Shown piece after piece: positions 56,283 to 64,000 of a stretch of 64,000 nucleotides of DNA. The DNA is from Bryobacterales bacterium. Its GTDB lineage: Bacteria; Acidobacteriota; Terriglobia; Bryobacterales; Bryobacteraceae. Position 1 is the first letter of the stretch. Every line of letters begins with the position of its first letter. The stretch covers positions 28,799-92,798 of the forward strand of contig PNAJ01000133.1 in NCBI GenBank assembly GCA_003170295.1, written 5' to 3'. The notes under the pieces are model-generated. The model had not been told where the DNA came from. It searched no databases and saw nothing but the letters and a program-made list of their open reading frames with translations. The position numbers and the translations under genes were made by a program.

Positions 56283-56651
56283 TTATTTCACCGCAAACAA
56301 GCCGACCCGGTTGCCCTCCGTGTCTTTGATGTGTGCGAAAAAGCCGATTTCCGGCACCGGAGTCTTCGGGAAAACCACCTGTCCGCCAGAGGGCTGAACG
56401 CGATTCAGCACTTCATCGAGCGAATCCCCGGCATTCAGGTAGATGATGACTCCGTCGTTCGTTGGAACCAGCGCCGGCCCTCTCATCACGCACCCACCTG
56501 ATGCCTTTTCGCGATCGTAGGGGAAGATGCCCATCACATTCGGACCGGCAGCCCACTCTTTTAATTCGACGCCGAACAGTTTTTCGTAAAAGGAACGCGC
56601 TCGCGCGAAGTCGAGTGCGGGAATCTCAAACCAGCTAAGAGGTTGTGTCAT
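56283..56651 (-). CDS. VOC-family (glyoxalase-like) protein
   Basis: A 122-residue protein: PLSWFEIPALDFARARSFYEKLFGVELKEW ... GGCVMRGPALVPTNDGVIIYLNAGDSLDEVLNRVQPSGGQVVFPKTPVPEIGFFAHIKDTEGNRVGLFAVK. Two beta-alpha-beta-beta-beta modules with a metal-ligand Glu in the last strand (DTEGNRVGL) mark the vicinal-oxygen-chelate fold. YafY-type regulators often control such genes. ATG 56651 is chosen because residues upstream are antisense to the P1 peptidase. Substrate unknown. Confidence 0.9.
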   Translation of the reverse strand: MTQPLSWFEIPALDFARARSFYEKLFGVELKEWAAGPNVMGIFPYDREKASGGCVMRGPALVPTNDGVIIYLNAGDSLDEVLNRVQPSGGQVVFPKTPVPEIGFFAHIKDTEGNRVGLFAVK

Positions 56652-56715
56652 GCGTCGATGATGCGGCAGGGCTACTGACAGCCTTATGTCAGGAGATGTT
56701 ACGATTCTCGACATT

Positions 56716-57882
56716 ATGCGTATTCTGGCTCTGCTTCTGTGCGCGTCCTCTGTATTCGCGCAAACCAAGGCGCGCGCCCGGGACCTAGGAGTGCCACTCG
56801 AAGGGAATCCTGGACCCCTGAACGCGATCACCGATGTTGCGGGCATTGAAGTCGGCCACAGGACTATTATCTCCGGTGACGGAAAACTCGAGGTCGGCAA
56901 AGGGCCTGTGCGCACCGGCGTGACGGCAATCTGGCCTCGCGGCAAGCAATCGTCCGATCCCGTATTCGCGGGCTGGTTTTCGCAAAACGGCAATGGTGAG
57001 ATGACAGGGACGCCGTGGCTGGAGGAATCGGGATTCGCGGACGGACCGATTCTCATCACGAACACACACAGCGTCGGTGTGGTGCGAGACAGTTTTCTCG
57101 CCTGGCTGGTGAAGAACAATCGCAAGCCTGGGACCAATACTTTCGACGGCGGGTTTTATACCTATCCGATTGTCGCGGAAACCTACGACGGGTATCTGAA
57201 CGATGTGAACGGTTTCCACGTCAAGGCGGAGGATGTGACCCTGGCTCTCGAAACCGCGGCTGGCGGACCTGTGGCTGAGGGCAATGTCGGTGGTGGTACT
57301 GGGATGGTCTGCTATGGATTCAAGGGCGGGATCGGAACGGCATCGCGCAGGCTGACCGCCGCGCAGGGAGGCTACACCGTGGGCGTTCTCGTCCAATGCA
57401 ACTGCGGAAGCCGACGGCAGCTTCGGATCGGAGGACTGCCGGTGGGAGTGGAACTGGCGCAGGACATGCCAGTGGCCAGCGTGCGCTCTCCGTACCGTGA
57501 GGATGTGGGGTCGATCATCATAGTGGTAGCGACGGATGCCCCTCTGCTTCCTCATCAGGCGAAGCGGCTGGCGCGGCGCGCGACCCTTGGATTGGGGCGC
57601 ACTGGCTCAATATCCGGCGATGGCTCCGGCGATATTTTCATCGCGTTCTCGACTGCGAACGCACATGTGGCGGGATCGAAAGAGGTCGCCGCGGTGCAGA
57701 TGCTGCCGAACGATCGGCTGAATCCGGTGTTCGAAGCGGCCGTCCAAGCCACTGAAGAGGCGATCGTGAATGCGATGGTTGGCGCCGAGACCATGACCGG
57801 AGTCGACGGGCACAAGGTGTATGCACTTCCGCACGACCGGCTGCGGGAAACTCTGAAAAAATATAACCGGCTGATGCCGTGA
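56716..57882 (+). CDS. P1-family peptidase (DmpA-like)
   Basis: A 388-residue exported Ntn-type hydrolase. Signal peptide MRILALLLCASSVFAQ, then ARDLGVPLEGNPGPLNAITDVAGIEVGH (19-48), GPVRTGVTAIWPRG, NTHSVGVVRDSF, EGNVGGGTGMVCYGFKGGIGTASR, with Ser210 in GIGTAS as likely nucleophile after autocleavage. The C-terminal part (GDIFIAFSTAN, EAVQATEEAIVNAMVGAETMTGVDGHKVYALP) completes the family. Members release N-terminal D- or L-amino acids from peptides or amides. The 56686 start is rejected since the signal peptide begins at 56716. Confidence 0.93.
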   Translation: MRILALLLCASSVFAQTKARARDLGVPLEGNPGPLNAITDVAGIEVGHRTIISGDGKLEVGKGPVRTGVTAIWPRGKQSSDPVFAGWFSQNGNGEMTGTPWLEESGFADGPILITNTHSVGVVRDSFLAWLVKNNRKPGTNTFDGGFYTYPIVAETYDGYLNDVNGFHVKAEDVTLALETAAGGPVAEGNVGGGTGMVCYGFKGGIGTASRRLTAAQGGYTVGVLVQCNCGSRRQLRIGGLPVGVELAQDMPVASVRSPYREDVGSIIIVVATDAPLLPHQAKRLARRATLGLGRTGSISGDGSGDIFIAFSTANAHVAGSKEVAAVQMLPNDRLNPVFEAAVQATEEAIVNAMVGAETMTGVDGHKVYALPHDRLRETLKKYNRLMP

Positions 57883-57959
57883 TCGTTGAGCTTTGCTAAA
57901 GCATCGCTTCAACAAACCCCGATTGACGTATCCAATACTGCTGGATAAAGTTGAGACCA

Positions 57960-58889
57960 ATGGTGGGGTTCGCTTTCCTTTTGCTTGTTAGTGCGGACGC
58001 GGTTTCGTTCACTGTGGCCGCCGACGGCTCCGCTAACTTCAAGACCGTGCAGGCTGCGGTGAATGCAGCACCTTCAAGTGGGGTTACGGTATACATCCGC
58101 CCCGGAATTTACCGGGAGAAGCTCTTCGTCAACAAGGCGCATATTCAATTACGAGGGACCAGCGCTAACGCGTCGCAGGTGGTTCTCAGTTACGACGATA
58201 GCGCGGGTACGGTTGGTGGTACCACGAAATCCGCCAGTGTGACGGTCGCGGGCGACGATTTCTACGCGGAAAATCTAACGATGGAAAATACGTTCAGCCG
58301 TACGCGTGCGCTGACGCAGGAAAGCTCGCAGGCGGTAGCTTTGAAAATCTCCGGTGATCGAAGCGTGCTGCGCAACGTTCGATTCCTGGGTTTCCAGGAC
58401 ACGCTGTACGCGAACGGCAAGCCCGCGCGGCAGTACTTTGCCGACTGCTACATCGAAGGCAACGTCGATTTTATTTTTGGCGACGCGCGCGCATTTTTCG
58501 AAAACTGCGAGATTCACAGCAAAGCTCATAAAGTGGTGTACATCACCGCGCAGAGCAAGCTGCATGAGGACGAGCGCAGCGCCTACGTGTTCGACCACTG
58601 CCGTCTCACGGCCGATCCGGAAGCGAATCCAATTTATCTCGGCCGCCCGTGGAGGGCCTACGCAACGGTCGTTTTCCTGAACACGCTGATGGGACCGAAG
58701 ATCGAGCCCGAAGGCTGGCACGAATGGGAGCACGATGGCAAGCTGTCGTTGCCGACTGTCTTTTACGCCGAGTACAAGTCATCCGGTCCAGGAGCAAATC
58801 CAGCGCGAAAGCAGTTGTCCGAGACAGAGGTAAAGCAGTTTGAGTTAAAGACATTCTTCGATGGCTGGAACGCCAGGGAGGTGCACTAG
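57960..58889 (+). CDS. Pectin methylesterase (CE8)
   Basis: A 309-residue exported pectinesterase. Signal peptide MVGFAFLLLVSADAVS; parallel beta-helix with SANFKTVQAAVNAAPSS (24-40), QAVALKI (124-130), FQDTLY with catalytic Asp147 (145-150), GNVDFIFGDARAFFENC with catalytic Asp170 (167-183) and LGRPWRAYATVVFLNT with the Arg-Trp pair. It removes methyl esters from homogalacturonan and so prepares it for polygalacturonase. ATG 57960 is chosen over TTG 57951. The polygalacturonase gene starts immediately after its stop. Confidence 0.94.
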   Translation: MVGFAFLLLVSADAVSFTVAADGSANFKTVQAAVNAAPSSGVTVYIRPGIYREKLFVNKAHIQLRGTSANASQVVLSYDDSAGTVGGTTKSASVTVAGDDFYAENLTMENTFSRTRALTQESSQAVALKISGDRSVLRNVRFLGFQDTLYANGKPARQYFADCYIEGNVDFIFGDARAFFENCEIHSKAHKVVYITAQSKLHEDERSAYVFDHCRLTADPEANPIYLGRPWRAYATVVFLNTLMGPKIEPEGWHEWEHDGKLSLPTVFYAEYKSSGPGANPARKQLSETEVKQFELKTFFDGWNAREVH

Positions 58890-60188
58890 ATGCTCTTCCT
58901 GCTGGCGCTCCTATTGGTTCAGGATACCCGGCAAGTTACAGAGCCGGTGATCCCAGAAAGTTGCACCGTGCTTGCGGCGCGCCTCTCGAACATCGAAGAC
59001 GACAAGCCTGATACAGCGCGCATTCAGGAAGCCCTCGATAAGTGTCCGGCGGGACAAGCCGTCGAGTTGACCGGGAAAGTTTTCCTCGCGGGTCCGCTCA
59101 AATTGCGCGCGGGCGTGACGCTGCTGGTGGATGCGGGCGCAACGTTATACGGATCGAGGAATCCGCGCGATTACGATCTTTCTCCGGGAAGTTGCGGCAT
59201 TGTGGACAAAAAGGGTCATGGCTGCAAAGCCCTGATTTCCGGAGATCGCGTGTCCGGGGCCGCGGTGATGGGCGGAGGCATCATCGACGGCCGCGGAGGC
59301 GCAACGCTTATCGGTCAAAAAGATTCCTGGTGGGATTTAGCGCAGGAAGCCAAGGTCAAGAACCTGAATCAAAGCGTGCCGCGGCTGATGGCGTTAAGCC
59401 ACTGCGACAATTTCACGTTGTATCGAATCACACTGCACAACTCGCCCAATTTTCACGTGGCGTACAGCGGAGGCAATGGCTTCACGGCTTGGGGGGTCAT
59501 CATTAACGCTCCTAAGACTGCGCGAAATACGGACGGCATCGACCCTGGAAGCGCGCAGAACGTGACCATTAAGAGCTGTTTTATCCGCACTGGCGACGAT
59601 AATGTCGCAATTAAGGCCGGTTTACCCGGTCCAACATCGCATATGACGATCGAAGACAACCATTTTTACAGCGGTCACGGCATGTCGATCGGCAGCGAGA
59701 CGGACGGCGGCGCGAGCGCGATTCGGGTGACGAATCTGTCCATCGATGGGGCCGATAACGGCATCCGCATCAAATCCAATTCGAGCCGCGGCGGCGCGGT
59801 GCGCGACGTCGTGTATGAAGACGTTTGCATCAAGGACACGAAGAATCCGATCCTGATGGATTCCAATTATTCGTATTTCGGAGAAGCGCGGGACAAGCTG
59901 CCTTCCTTCGTTGGGATCATCTTGCGCAATGTTCGCGTCTTGAGCGCCGGAAAAATCACGCTGAACGGTTTCGATGCGTCGCACCGGCTGGGGATCACGT
60001 TCGACAACGTGTTTCTGGACGCGGCTGCGGCAAGCAAGTTTTCGGCCACGCATGCCAATATCACCGAAGGCGCGGGAGGGGTAAACTTTTACGCCTCAGG
60101 TGACGATGTTCACATCGTAAAAAACTCAGGGAAAGCCGCACGAAACACCTGTGAAGGGAAATTTGTACCCTTCCCAGGTGGAGATTAA
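58890..60188 (+). CDS. Polygalacturonase-type glycoside hydrolase (GH28)
   Basis: A 432-residue exported GH28. Signal-like N-terminus MLFLLALLLVQ; right-handed beta-helix with the four family motifs NTDGID (213-218), GDDNVAIK (235-242), SGHGMSIGSE (261-270, catalytic His) and RIK (293-295). Asp215, Asp236 and Asp237 are the expected acids. It hydrolyses demethylated homogalacturonan. The ATG at 58890 follows the esterase stop with no gap, so the pair is translationally coupled. The receptor gene begins 13 bp downstream. Confidence 0.94.
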   Translation: MLFLLALLLVQDTRQVTEPVIPESCTVLAARLSNIEDDKPDTARIQEALDKCPAGQAVELTGKVFLAGPLKLRAGVTLLVDAGATLYGSRNPRDYDLSPGSCGIVDKKGHGCKALISGDRVSGAAVMGGGIIDGRGGATLIGQKDSWWDLAQEAKVKNLNQSVPRLMALSHCDNFTLYRITLHNSPNFHVAYSGGNGFTAWGVIINAPKTARNTDGIDPGSAQNVTIKSCFIRTGDDNVAIKAGLPGPTSHMTIEDNHFYSGHGMSIGSETDGGASAIRVTNLSIDGADNGIRIKSNSSRGGAVRDVVYEDVCIKDTKNPILMDSNYSYFGEARDKLPSFVGIILRNVRVLSAGKITLNGFDASHRLGITFDNVFLDAAAASKFSATHANITEGAGGVNFYASGDDVHIVKNSGKAARNTCEGKFVPFPGGD

Positions 60189-60201
60189 AGGAGCTATGTT
60201 T

Positions 60202-63200
60202 ATGAGGTTCTGCCTCGCTGCAGTGATCGCAATGCTAATGCCGATGGCGGTTTTCGGCCAGGAAACTAGAGGAACGATCAGTGGTGCCGTGATCGATTCC
60301 ACGGGCGCCGGCATCCCCAACGTGAAAGTGACTACGACCGAGACGCGCAGCGGTACCAGAGCGTCCACGATGTCGAATTCCTCCGGGCAGTACACCATCC
60401 CATTTCTCGCGCCGGGGCTTTACGAGGTTGCCGCGGAGACGCAAGGCTTCAAGAAGTTCGTGCGCTCCGGCCTGGAACTTGGGTCGGGCGACCATCCGGT
60501 GATCGATATTCGTCTCGAGATCGGCGATGCTTCGCAATCGGTGGAGGTGGTGGGGGACGTATCGCTGATCAATACCGAAAACTCTTCCACCGGGCAGACG
60601 ATCACGGCTCAACAGGTAGAGGATTTTCCGCTCAACGGGCGGACACCGATGATGCTCGCCCAGTTGGCGATCGGCGTCATCTCAACGGGTAGTCCGTCGC
60701 TGGTTCATCCGTTCGATAACGGAGCCGCGGCCGCGTGGAGCATCGGCGGAGCGCCGGCGCAGACGAGCGAACTGTTGATCGATGGGGCGCCGAATGGAAC
60801 CTGGGACAATCGCGTGGCGTACAATCCGCCGCAGGACGCGGTGCAGCAGGTGGTGGTGAAGGCGTTCGATTCCGATTCGGCGTATGGACACACCGGCAGC
60901 GGCACGCTGAACCAGGTAATGAAGACGGGAACCAATGATTTCCATGGTTCGCTGCACGAGTTCAATCAGGTGTCGGCGCTGACGGCGAACAACTTTTTCA
61001 ATAATCAGAAAGGCCTCGGAAATCCGCTCACGCACTTCAACCAATATGGTGCGTCGATAGGCGGCCCGGTTCTGATCCCGAGACTCTTCAATGGGCGCAA
61101 CAAGCTGTTTTGGTTTTTCGCGTGGGAGAACCTGAAGGATTCTCAGCCGAATACGGATTTCACGACGGTCCCGACGGATGCGGAGAAGCAAGGTAATTTT
61201 TCGGCGTACGGGGCAACGATGTACGACCCAAACACCGGTACGCTCACCGGCACTGTCGTCAACCGGACGCCTTTCGCGGGCAACATTATTCCGACCGCCC
61301 GGCTAAACCCCATTTCGGTCGCGTACATGAAGTATTATCCGGAGCCCAATGTGATTGGACTCGCCAACGGTTTCGCTAATTTCGGTAACAGTGCCACTTC
61401 GAACGACAACTACAGTAACGAGCTGGGCCGCATCGACTACAACATGAGCGATCGCAGCCGGCTCGCTTTCAACGTCCGGCACAATTCCGAGTTCCAAACG
61501 AAGAACAATTACTTCGGTAACGTGGCGACTGGAACCAACCTGACGCGCGAGAACTGGGGTGCTTCGGCCGACGAAGTGTACACGCTGACGCCCACGACAA
61601 TACTGAATCTACGCGTTAACTTTACGCGGATGAACGAAATTCATGCGGAGCCCAGTTCCGGATTCGATCCGGCGTCGCTAGGATACCCGGCCTACATTGC
61701 AGGATCGTCGCAATATGCACAGATGCCGTTTATCGGATTTAGCGGCAGTTGCGGCAGCCAGACCAGTTTCCAGTGCCTGGGCGATAACGGCGCGTCGAAG
61801 GATCCGTCCCAATCGTTCCAGCTTTTTGGAGACGTCGTCAAGATCGTAGGTACGCATGCGATGAAGTTCGGCTTCGATGGGCGGCAATATCGCTTGAATG
61901 TCGCCACTTACGGGAACTCGTCCGGCAGCTATACTTTCGCCAACAACTGGACGAAACAAGCGAGTAACACATCGACCGCGGCGGTGCCGGGTCAAGACCT
62001 TGCGTCCATGCTTCTGGGATTGCCGACGGCAGGACAGTTCGACGTGAACGCGCGCGCTTCGTTTTATTCGTATTACTACGGAGGCTTCTTTCAGGACGAC
62101 TGGCGGCTGAAGAAGAATCTCACTGTGAACCTTGGTGTACGGTTCGATCACGATCTGCCGTACAGCGAGAAGTATGGCCGCGCGGTGGACGGATTTAACA
62201 CGACGGCGGCGAATCCAGTTGCCGCGGCGGCGATTGCAGCATACGGAAAGAGTCCGATTCCTCAGATTGCCGCCGGCAGCTTCGCCGTTCCAGGCGGGTT
62301 GACGTTCGCTTCTCCGAGCGATCGTACGCTCTATCAGAATCCCACGCGCCTGGTCAGTCCCCGAGCGGGATTCGCATGGAGTCCGGACCTGTTCAAGGGC
62401 AAAACCGTAATTCGAGGTGGATTCGGCATGTTCGTCGCACCCGTCACGGTTGCCAACCTCGCGATCACCGGAGCCTATTCATCGAACCCGATCGTCGATC
62501 AGGAAGGCTTCAGCCAGACCACGACGTTCGTGGTGCCGAGCAACTTCCTGACGCCAACGACGACGATCAGCAATCCGTTTCCGGCTGGCATCCTGCAACC
62601 GACCGGCTCCGCGGCAGGTCTTTCGACGTTCCTCGGCCAGACCGTTTCGTTCCTCAATCCCAAGGTGAGGAATCCATATTCGATGCGTTGGAATTTCGGC
62701 TTTCAACATACGCTCTCAAAGGACATGGTGTTGGAAGTGGTCTACATTGGAAACCATTCGGTCCATCTTCCAATCCCCACGACGCAGTTGAACGTGATTC
62801 CCCGGCAGTATCTGAGCACGCTGGGAACACGGGATCAGACGCTAATCAACCGTCTTACGGCAACCGTCGCGAATCCTTTTGCGGGCCTTCTTCCGGGCAC
62901 CAGTTTGAACAGCGCGACCACGACGGTGGCCCAGTTGCTTGCGCCCTATCCTGAATTTCCAGTTGGATCGGGAAGCCAGTCCACGGGCGTCATCGAGCAG
63001 AACGCCAATCTGGGAAGCTCATTTTTCCAAAGCGTGAACGTCCGCTTGGAAGAAAGGCTTTCCCATGGCATCAGCCTGATCGGTACGTTCATCCGATCGA
63101 AGTTGATCGAGGAGGATAGCTGGCTGAACGACACCGATCTCAGCCCCGAGAAGCGGATCTCGCCTTTCGATCATCCGAATCATTTTGTCACTGCGGCGGT

Positions 63201-63756
63201 TTACACGTTGCCGATAGGGAAGGGCAAGTTGGTAAACACTGAGTCACGCTGGTCGAATGCGGCGTTCGGTGGCTGGGTCTTGACAGGCATCTACACGTTT
63301 CAGACCGGTCAGCCCATCAATTGGGTGAACGGAAGCACGACAACACCCGGCGATTACGTGTACTATGGCGGCGATCTGAAGCTCCACAACCGCGACGTTT
63401 CCAGCCCCACCGCAACCGCGTTCGACATCACGAGATTCCCGATCGCGTACACCGATCAGACAGGCACGCAGATCACTGTCGCGGCACAGCAACTTCAATA
63501 TCACATCCGCACATTCTCGACGACGTTCCCGAACCTGCGGCAGGATGGTATCAACAACTTCGATTCCTCGCTGCTTAAGCGGTTCAATTTTACGGAACGG
63601 ATCTACTTCCAGCTTCGGTTGGAGGTGTTCAATATCGTCAACCATCCGACGTTCGCGGCTCCGAACGCCCAGGCGACGAATGCGAATTTTGGCGTAATTA
63701 CGGCGCAGTCGAATCGTCCGCGAACGATCCAGATCGGAGCTCGGTTCGTATTTTAG
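60202..63756 (+). CDS. Oar-like TonB-dependent receptor of the pectin module
   Basis: An 1,184-residue receptor. Signal peptide MRFCLAAVIAMLMPMAVFGQ, carboxypeptidase-regulatory-like domain (GTISGAVIDSTGAGIPNVKVTTTETRSG ... PGLYEVAAETQGFKKF), plug (ITAQQVEDFPLNGRTPMMLAQL, LLIDGAPNGTWDNRVAYNPP), barrel with FWFFAWENLKDSQP and FFQDDWRLKKNLTVNLGVRFDHD, and terminal strand TIQIGARFVF. Of the two ATGs at 60196 and 60202 the second has the better spacing to AAAGGAG. Cotranscription with the two pectinases suggests that it binds or imports pectin fragments. Its stop lies 4 bp from the convergent RND gene's stop. Confidence 0.93.
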   Translation: MRFCLAAVIAMLMPMAVFGQETRGTISGAVIDSTGAGIPNVKVTTTETRSGTRASTMSNSSGQYTIPFLAPGLYEVAAETQGFKKFVRSGLELGSGDHPVIDIRLEIGDASQSVEVVGDVSLINTENSSTGQTITAQQVEDFPLNGRTPMMLAQLAIGVISTGSPSLVHPFDNGAAAAWSIGGAPAQTSELLIDGAPNGTWDNRVAYNPPQDAVQQVVVKAFDSDSAYGHTGSGTLNQVMKTGTNDFHGSLHEFNQVSALTANNFFNNQKGLGNPLTHFNQYGASIGGPVLIPRLFNGRNKLFWFFAWENLKDSQPNTDFTTVPTDAEKQGNFSAYGATMYDPNTGTLTGTVVNRTPFAGNIIPTARLNPISVAYMKYYPEPNVIGLANGFANFGNSATSNDNYSNELGRIDYNMSDRSRLAFNVRHNSEFQTKNNYFGNVATGTNLTRENWGASADEVYTLTPTTILNLRVNFTRMNEIHAEPSSGFDPASLGYPAYIAGSSQYAQMPFIGFSGSCGSQTSFQCLGDNGASKDPSQSFQLFGDVVKIVGTHAMKFGFDGRQYRLNVATYGNSSGSYTFANNWTKQASNTSTAAVPGQDLASMLLGLPTAGQFDVNARASFYSYYYGGFFQDDWRLKKNLTVNLGVRFDHDLPYSEKYGRAVDGFNTTAANPVAAAAIAAYGKSPIPQIAAGSFAVPGGLTFASPSDRTLYQNPTRLVSPRAGFAWSPDLFKGKTVIRGGFGMFVAPVTVANLAITGAYSSNPIVDQEGFSQTTTFVVPSNFLTPTTTISNPFPAGILQPTGSAAGLSTFLGQTVSFLNPKVRNPYSMRWNFGFQHTLSKDMVLEVVYIGNHSVHLPIPTTQLNVIPRQYLSTLGTRDQTLINRLTATVANPFAGLLPGTSLNSATTTVAQLLAPYPEFPVGSGSQSTGVIEQNANLGSSFFQSVNVRLEERLSHGISLIGTFIRSKLIEEDSWLNDTDLSPEKRISPFDHPNHFVTAAVYTLPIGKGKLVNTESRWSNAAFGGWVLTGIYTFQTGQPINWVNGSTTTPGDYVYYGGDLKLHNRDVSSPTATAFDITRFPIAYTDQTGTQITVAAQQLQYHIRTFSTTFPNLRQDGINNFDSSLLKRFNFTERIYFQLRLEVFNIVNHPTFAAPNAQATNANFGVITAQSNRPRTIQIGARFVF

Positions 63757-63760
63757 GGAT

Positions 63761-64000
63761 CTACGCGGGCGTGCGCTCTGGCTCGGGGTGGACGGCGGGG
63801 GTCTTCTTCCGCCAATGTCCGATCCATTCCTGGAGCCCGGCCATATAGGTATAAAACACCGGCGTCAGGTAAAGGGTCACTAATTGCGAGAACAGCAGTC
63901 CTCCGACGACGACCAATCCAAGAGACTGACGAGCCTCGCCGCCCGCGCCATATCCGACGGCGATTGGCACCGCGCCGAGCAACGCGGCCATGGTGGTCAT
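63761..64000 (-). CDS. RND efflux pump inner-membrane subunit, C-terminal end
   Basis: The last 79 residues of a protein whose start lies beyond the right edge. [51 protein letters not shown] is the conserved final helix region (TM11-TM12) of the AcrB/MdtB/C family, including the 'GaeaRqplGiavvGGLl.SqllTLyltPv.Y' pattern. The tail ([18 protein letters not shown]) is cytoplasmic. Substrate unknown. The internal Met at 64000 is not the true start. Confidence 0.9.
   Translation of the reverse strand: MTTMAALLGAVPIAVGYGAGGEARQSLGLVVVGGLLFSQLVTLYLTPVFYTYMAGLQEWIGHWRKKTPAVHPEPERTPA

Overview
The window looks like a chromosomal segment of an Acidobacteriota bacterium, probably of the Solibacter/Bryobacter type. 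This is inferred from gene content, not from a marker gene: two Oar-like TonB-dependent receptors of about 1,130-1,180 residues with N-terminal carboxypeptidase-regulatory-like domains, a sigma-70 gene overlapping a TPR Ser/Thr kinase, a PadR/permease-prefix pair, Tat-exported and PQQ-type secreted enzymes, high GC, tight gene packing and many short palindromic intergenic repeats. No rRNA, complete tRNA, CRISPR array or intact insertion sequence was seen.

Layout. 1-2405 (minus): a hydantoinase-A gene followed 7 bp later by the start of a type VI secretion sheath gene that leaves the window. 2431-9406 (plus): ABC exporter ATPase, FtsX-type permease, LolA-like periplasmic protein, outer-membrane barrel and a PQQ dehydrogenase, nearly all overlapping or abutting. 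9467-13871: Oar-like receptor and SMP-30 lactonase; with the PQQ enzyme these could form a periplasmic sugar-oxidation set. 13893-16930: small or unknown genes, a Nudix hydrolase, a broken tandem-duplicated barrel gene, several palindromic repeats and a duplicated mutS2 5' end. 16901-22354: mutS2, a glycosyltransferase, a fumarylacetoacetase-family hydrolase and a transaldolase-like aldolase. 22385-25755: REP-like pairs, a cupin, back-to-back VapBC-like and TacAT-like toxin-antitoxin modules, and a membrane gene next to a decapitated gene fragment.

25756-34261: S9 peptidase, BON protein, RRM protein, and carAB. 34430-37229: PadR regulator with its membrane partner, a haem-binding protein and an orphan sugar ABC permease. 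37239-43713: GH2 glycosidase, a HigBA-like pair, an unusual DUF4062-type protein and a Tat-exported aminotransferase. 43889-48267: divergent signalling cluster, with sigma factor plus TPR kinase on the minus strand and ECF sigma factor plus membrane-anchored thioredoxin on the plus strand. 48223-55605: DUF4230-like protein, SpoIVB-type (S55) protease with a beta-propeller partner, an EF-hand propeller protein with a Kir channel, and OsmC. 55595-57882: an amber-interrupted YafY-type regulator, a VOC protein and a P1-family peptidase. 57960-63756: a pectin module (pectin methylesterase, polygalacturonase, TonB-dependent receptor). 63761-64000: C-terminus of an RND pump.

The most unusual elements are the ECF-sigma/transmembrane-thioredoxin pair, the DUF4062 protein beside a toxin-antitoxin pair, the ABC/LolA-like/barrel operon, and the repeat-driven remodelling around mutS2 and the broken barrel gene. 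All functions are read from sequence motifs; no database search was possible.
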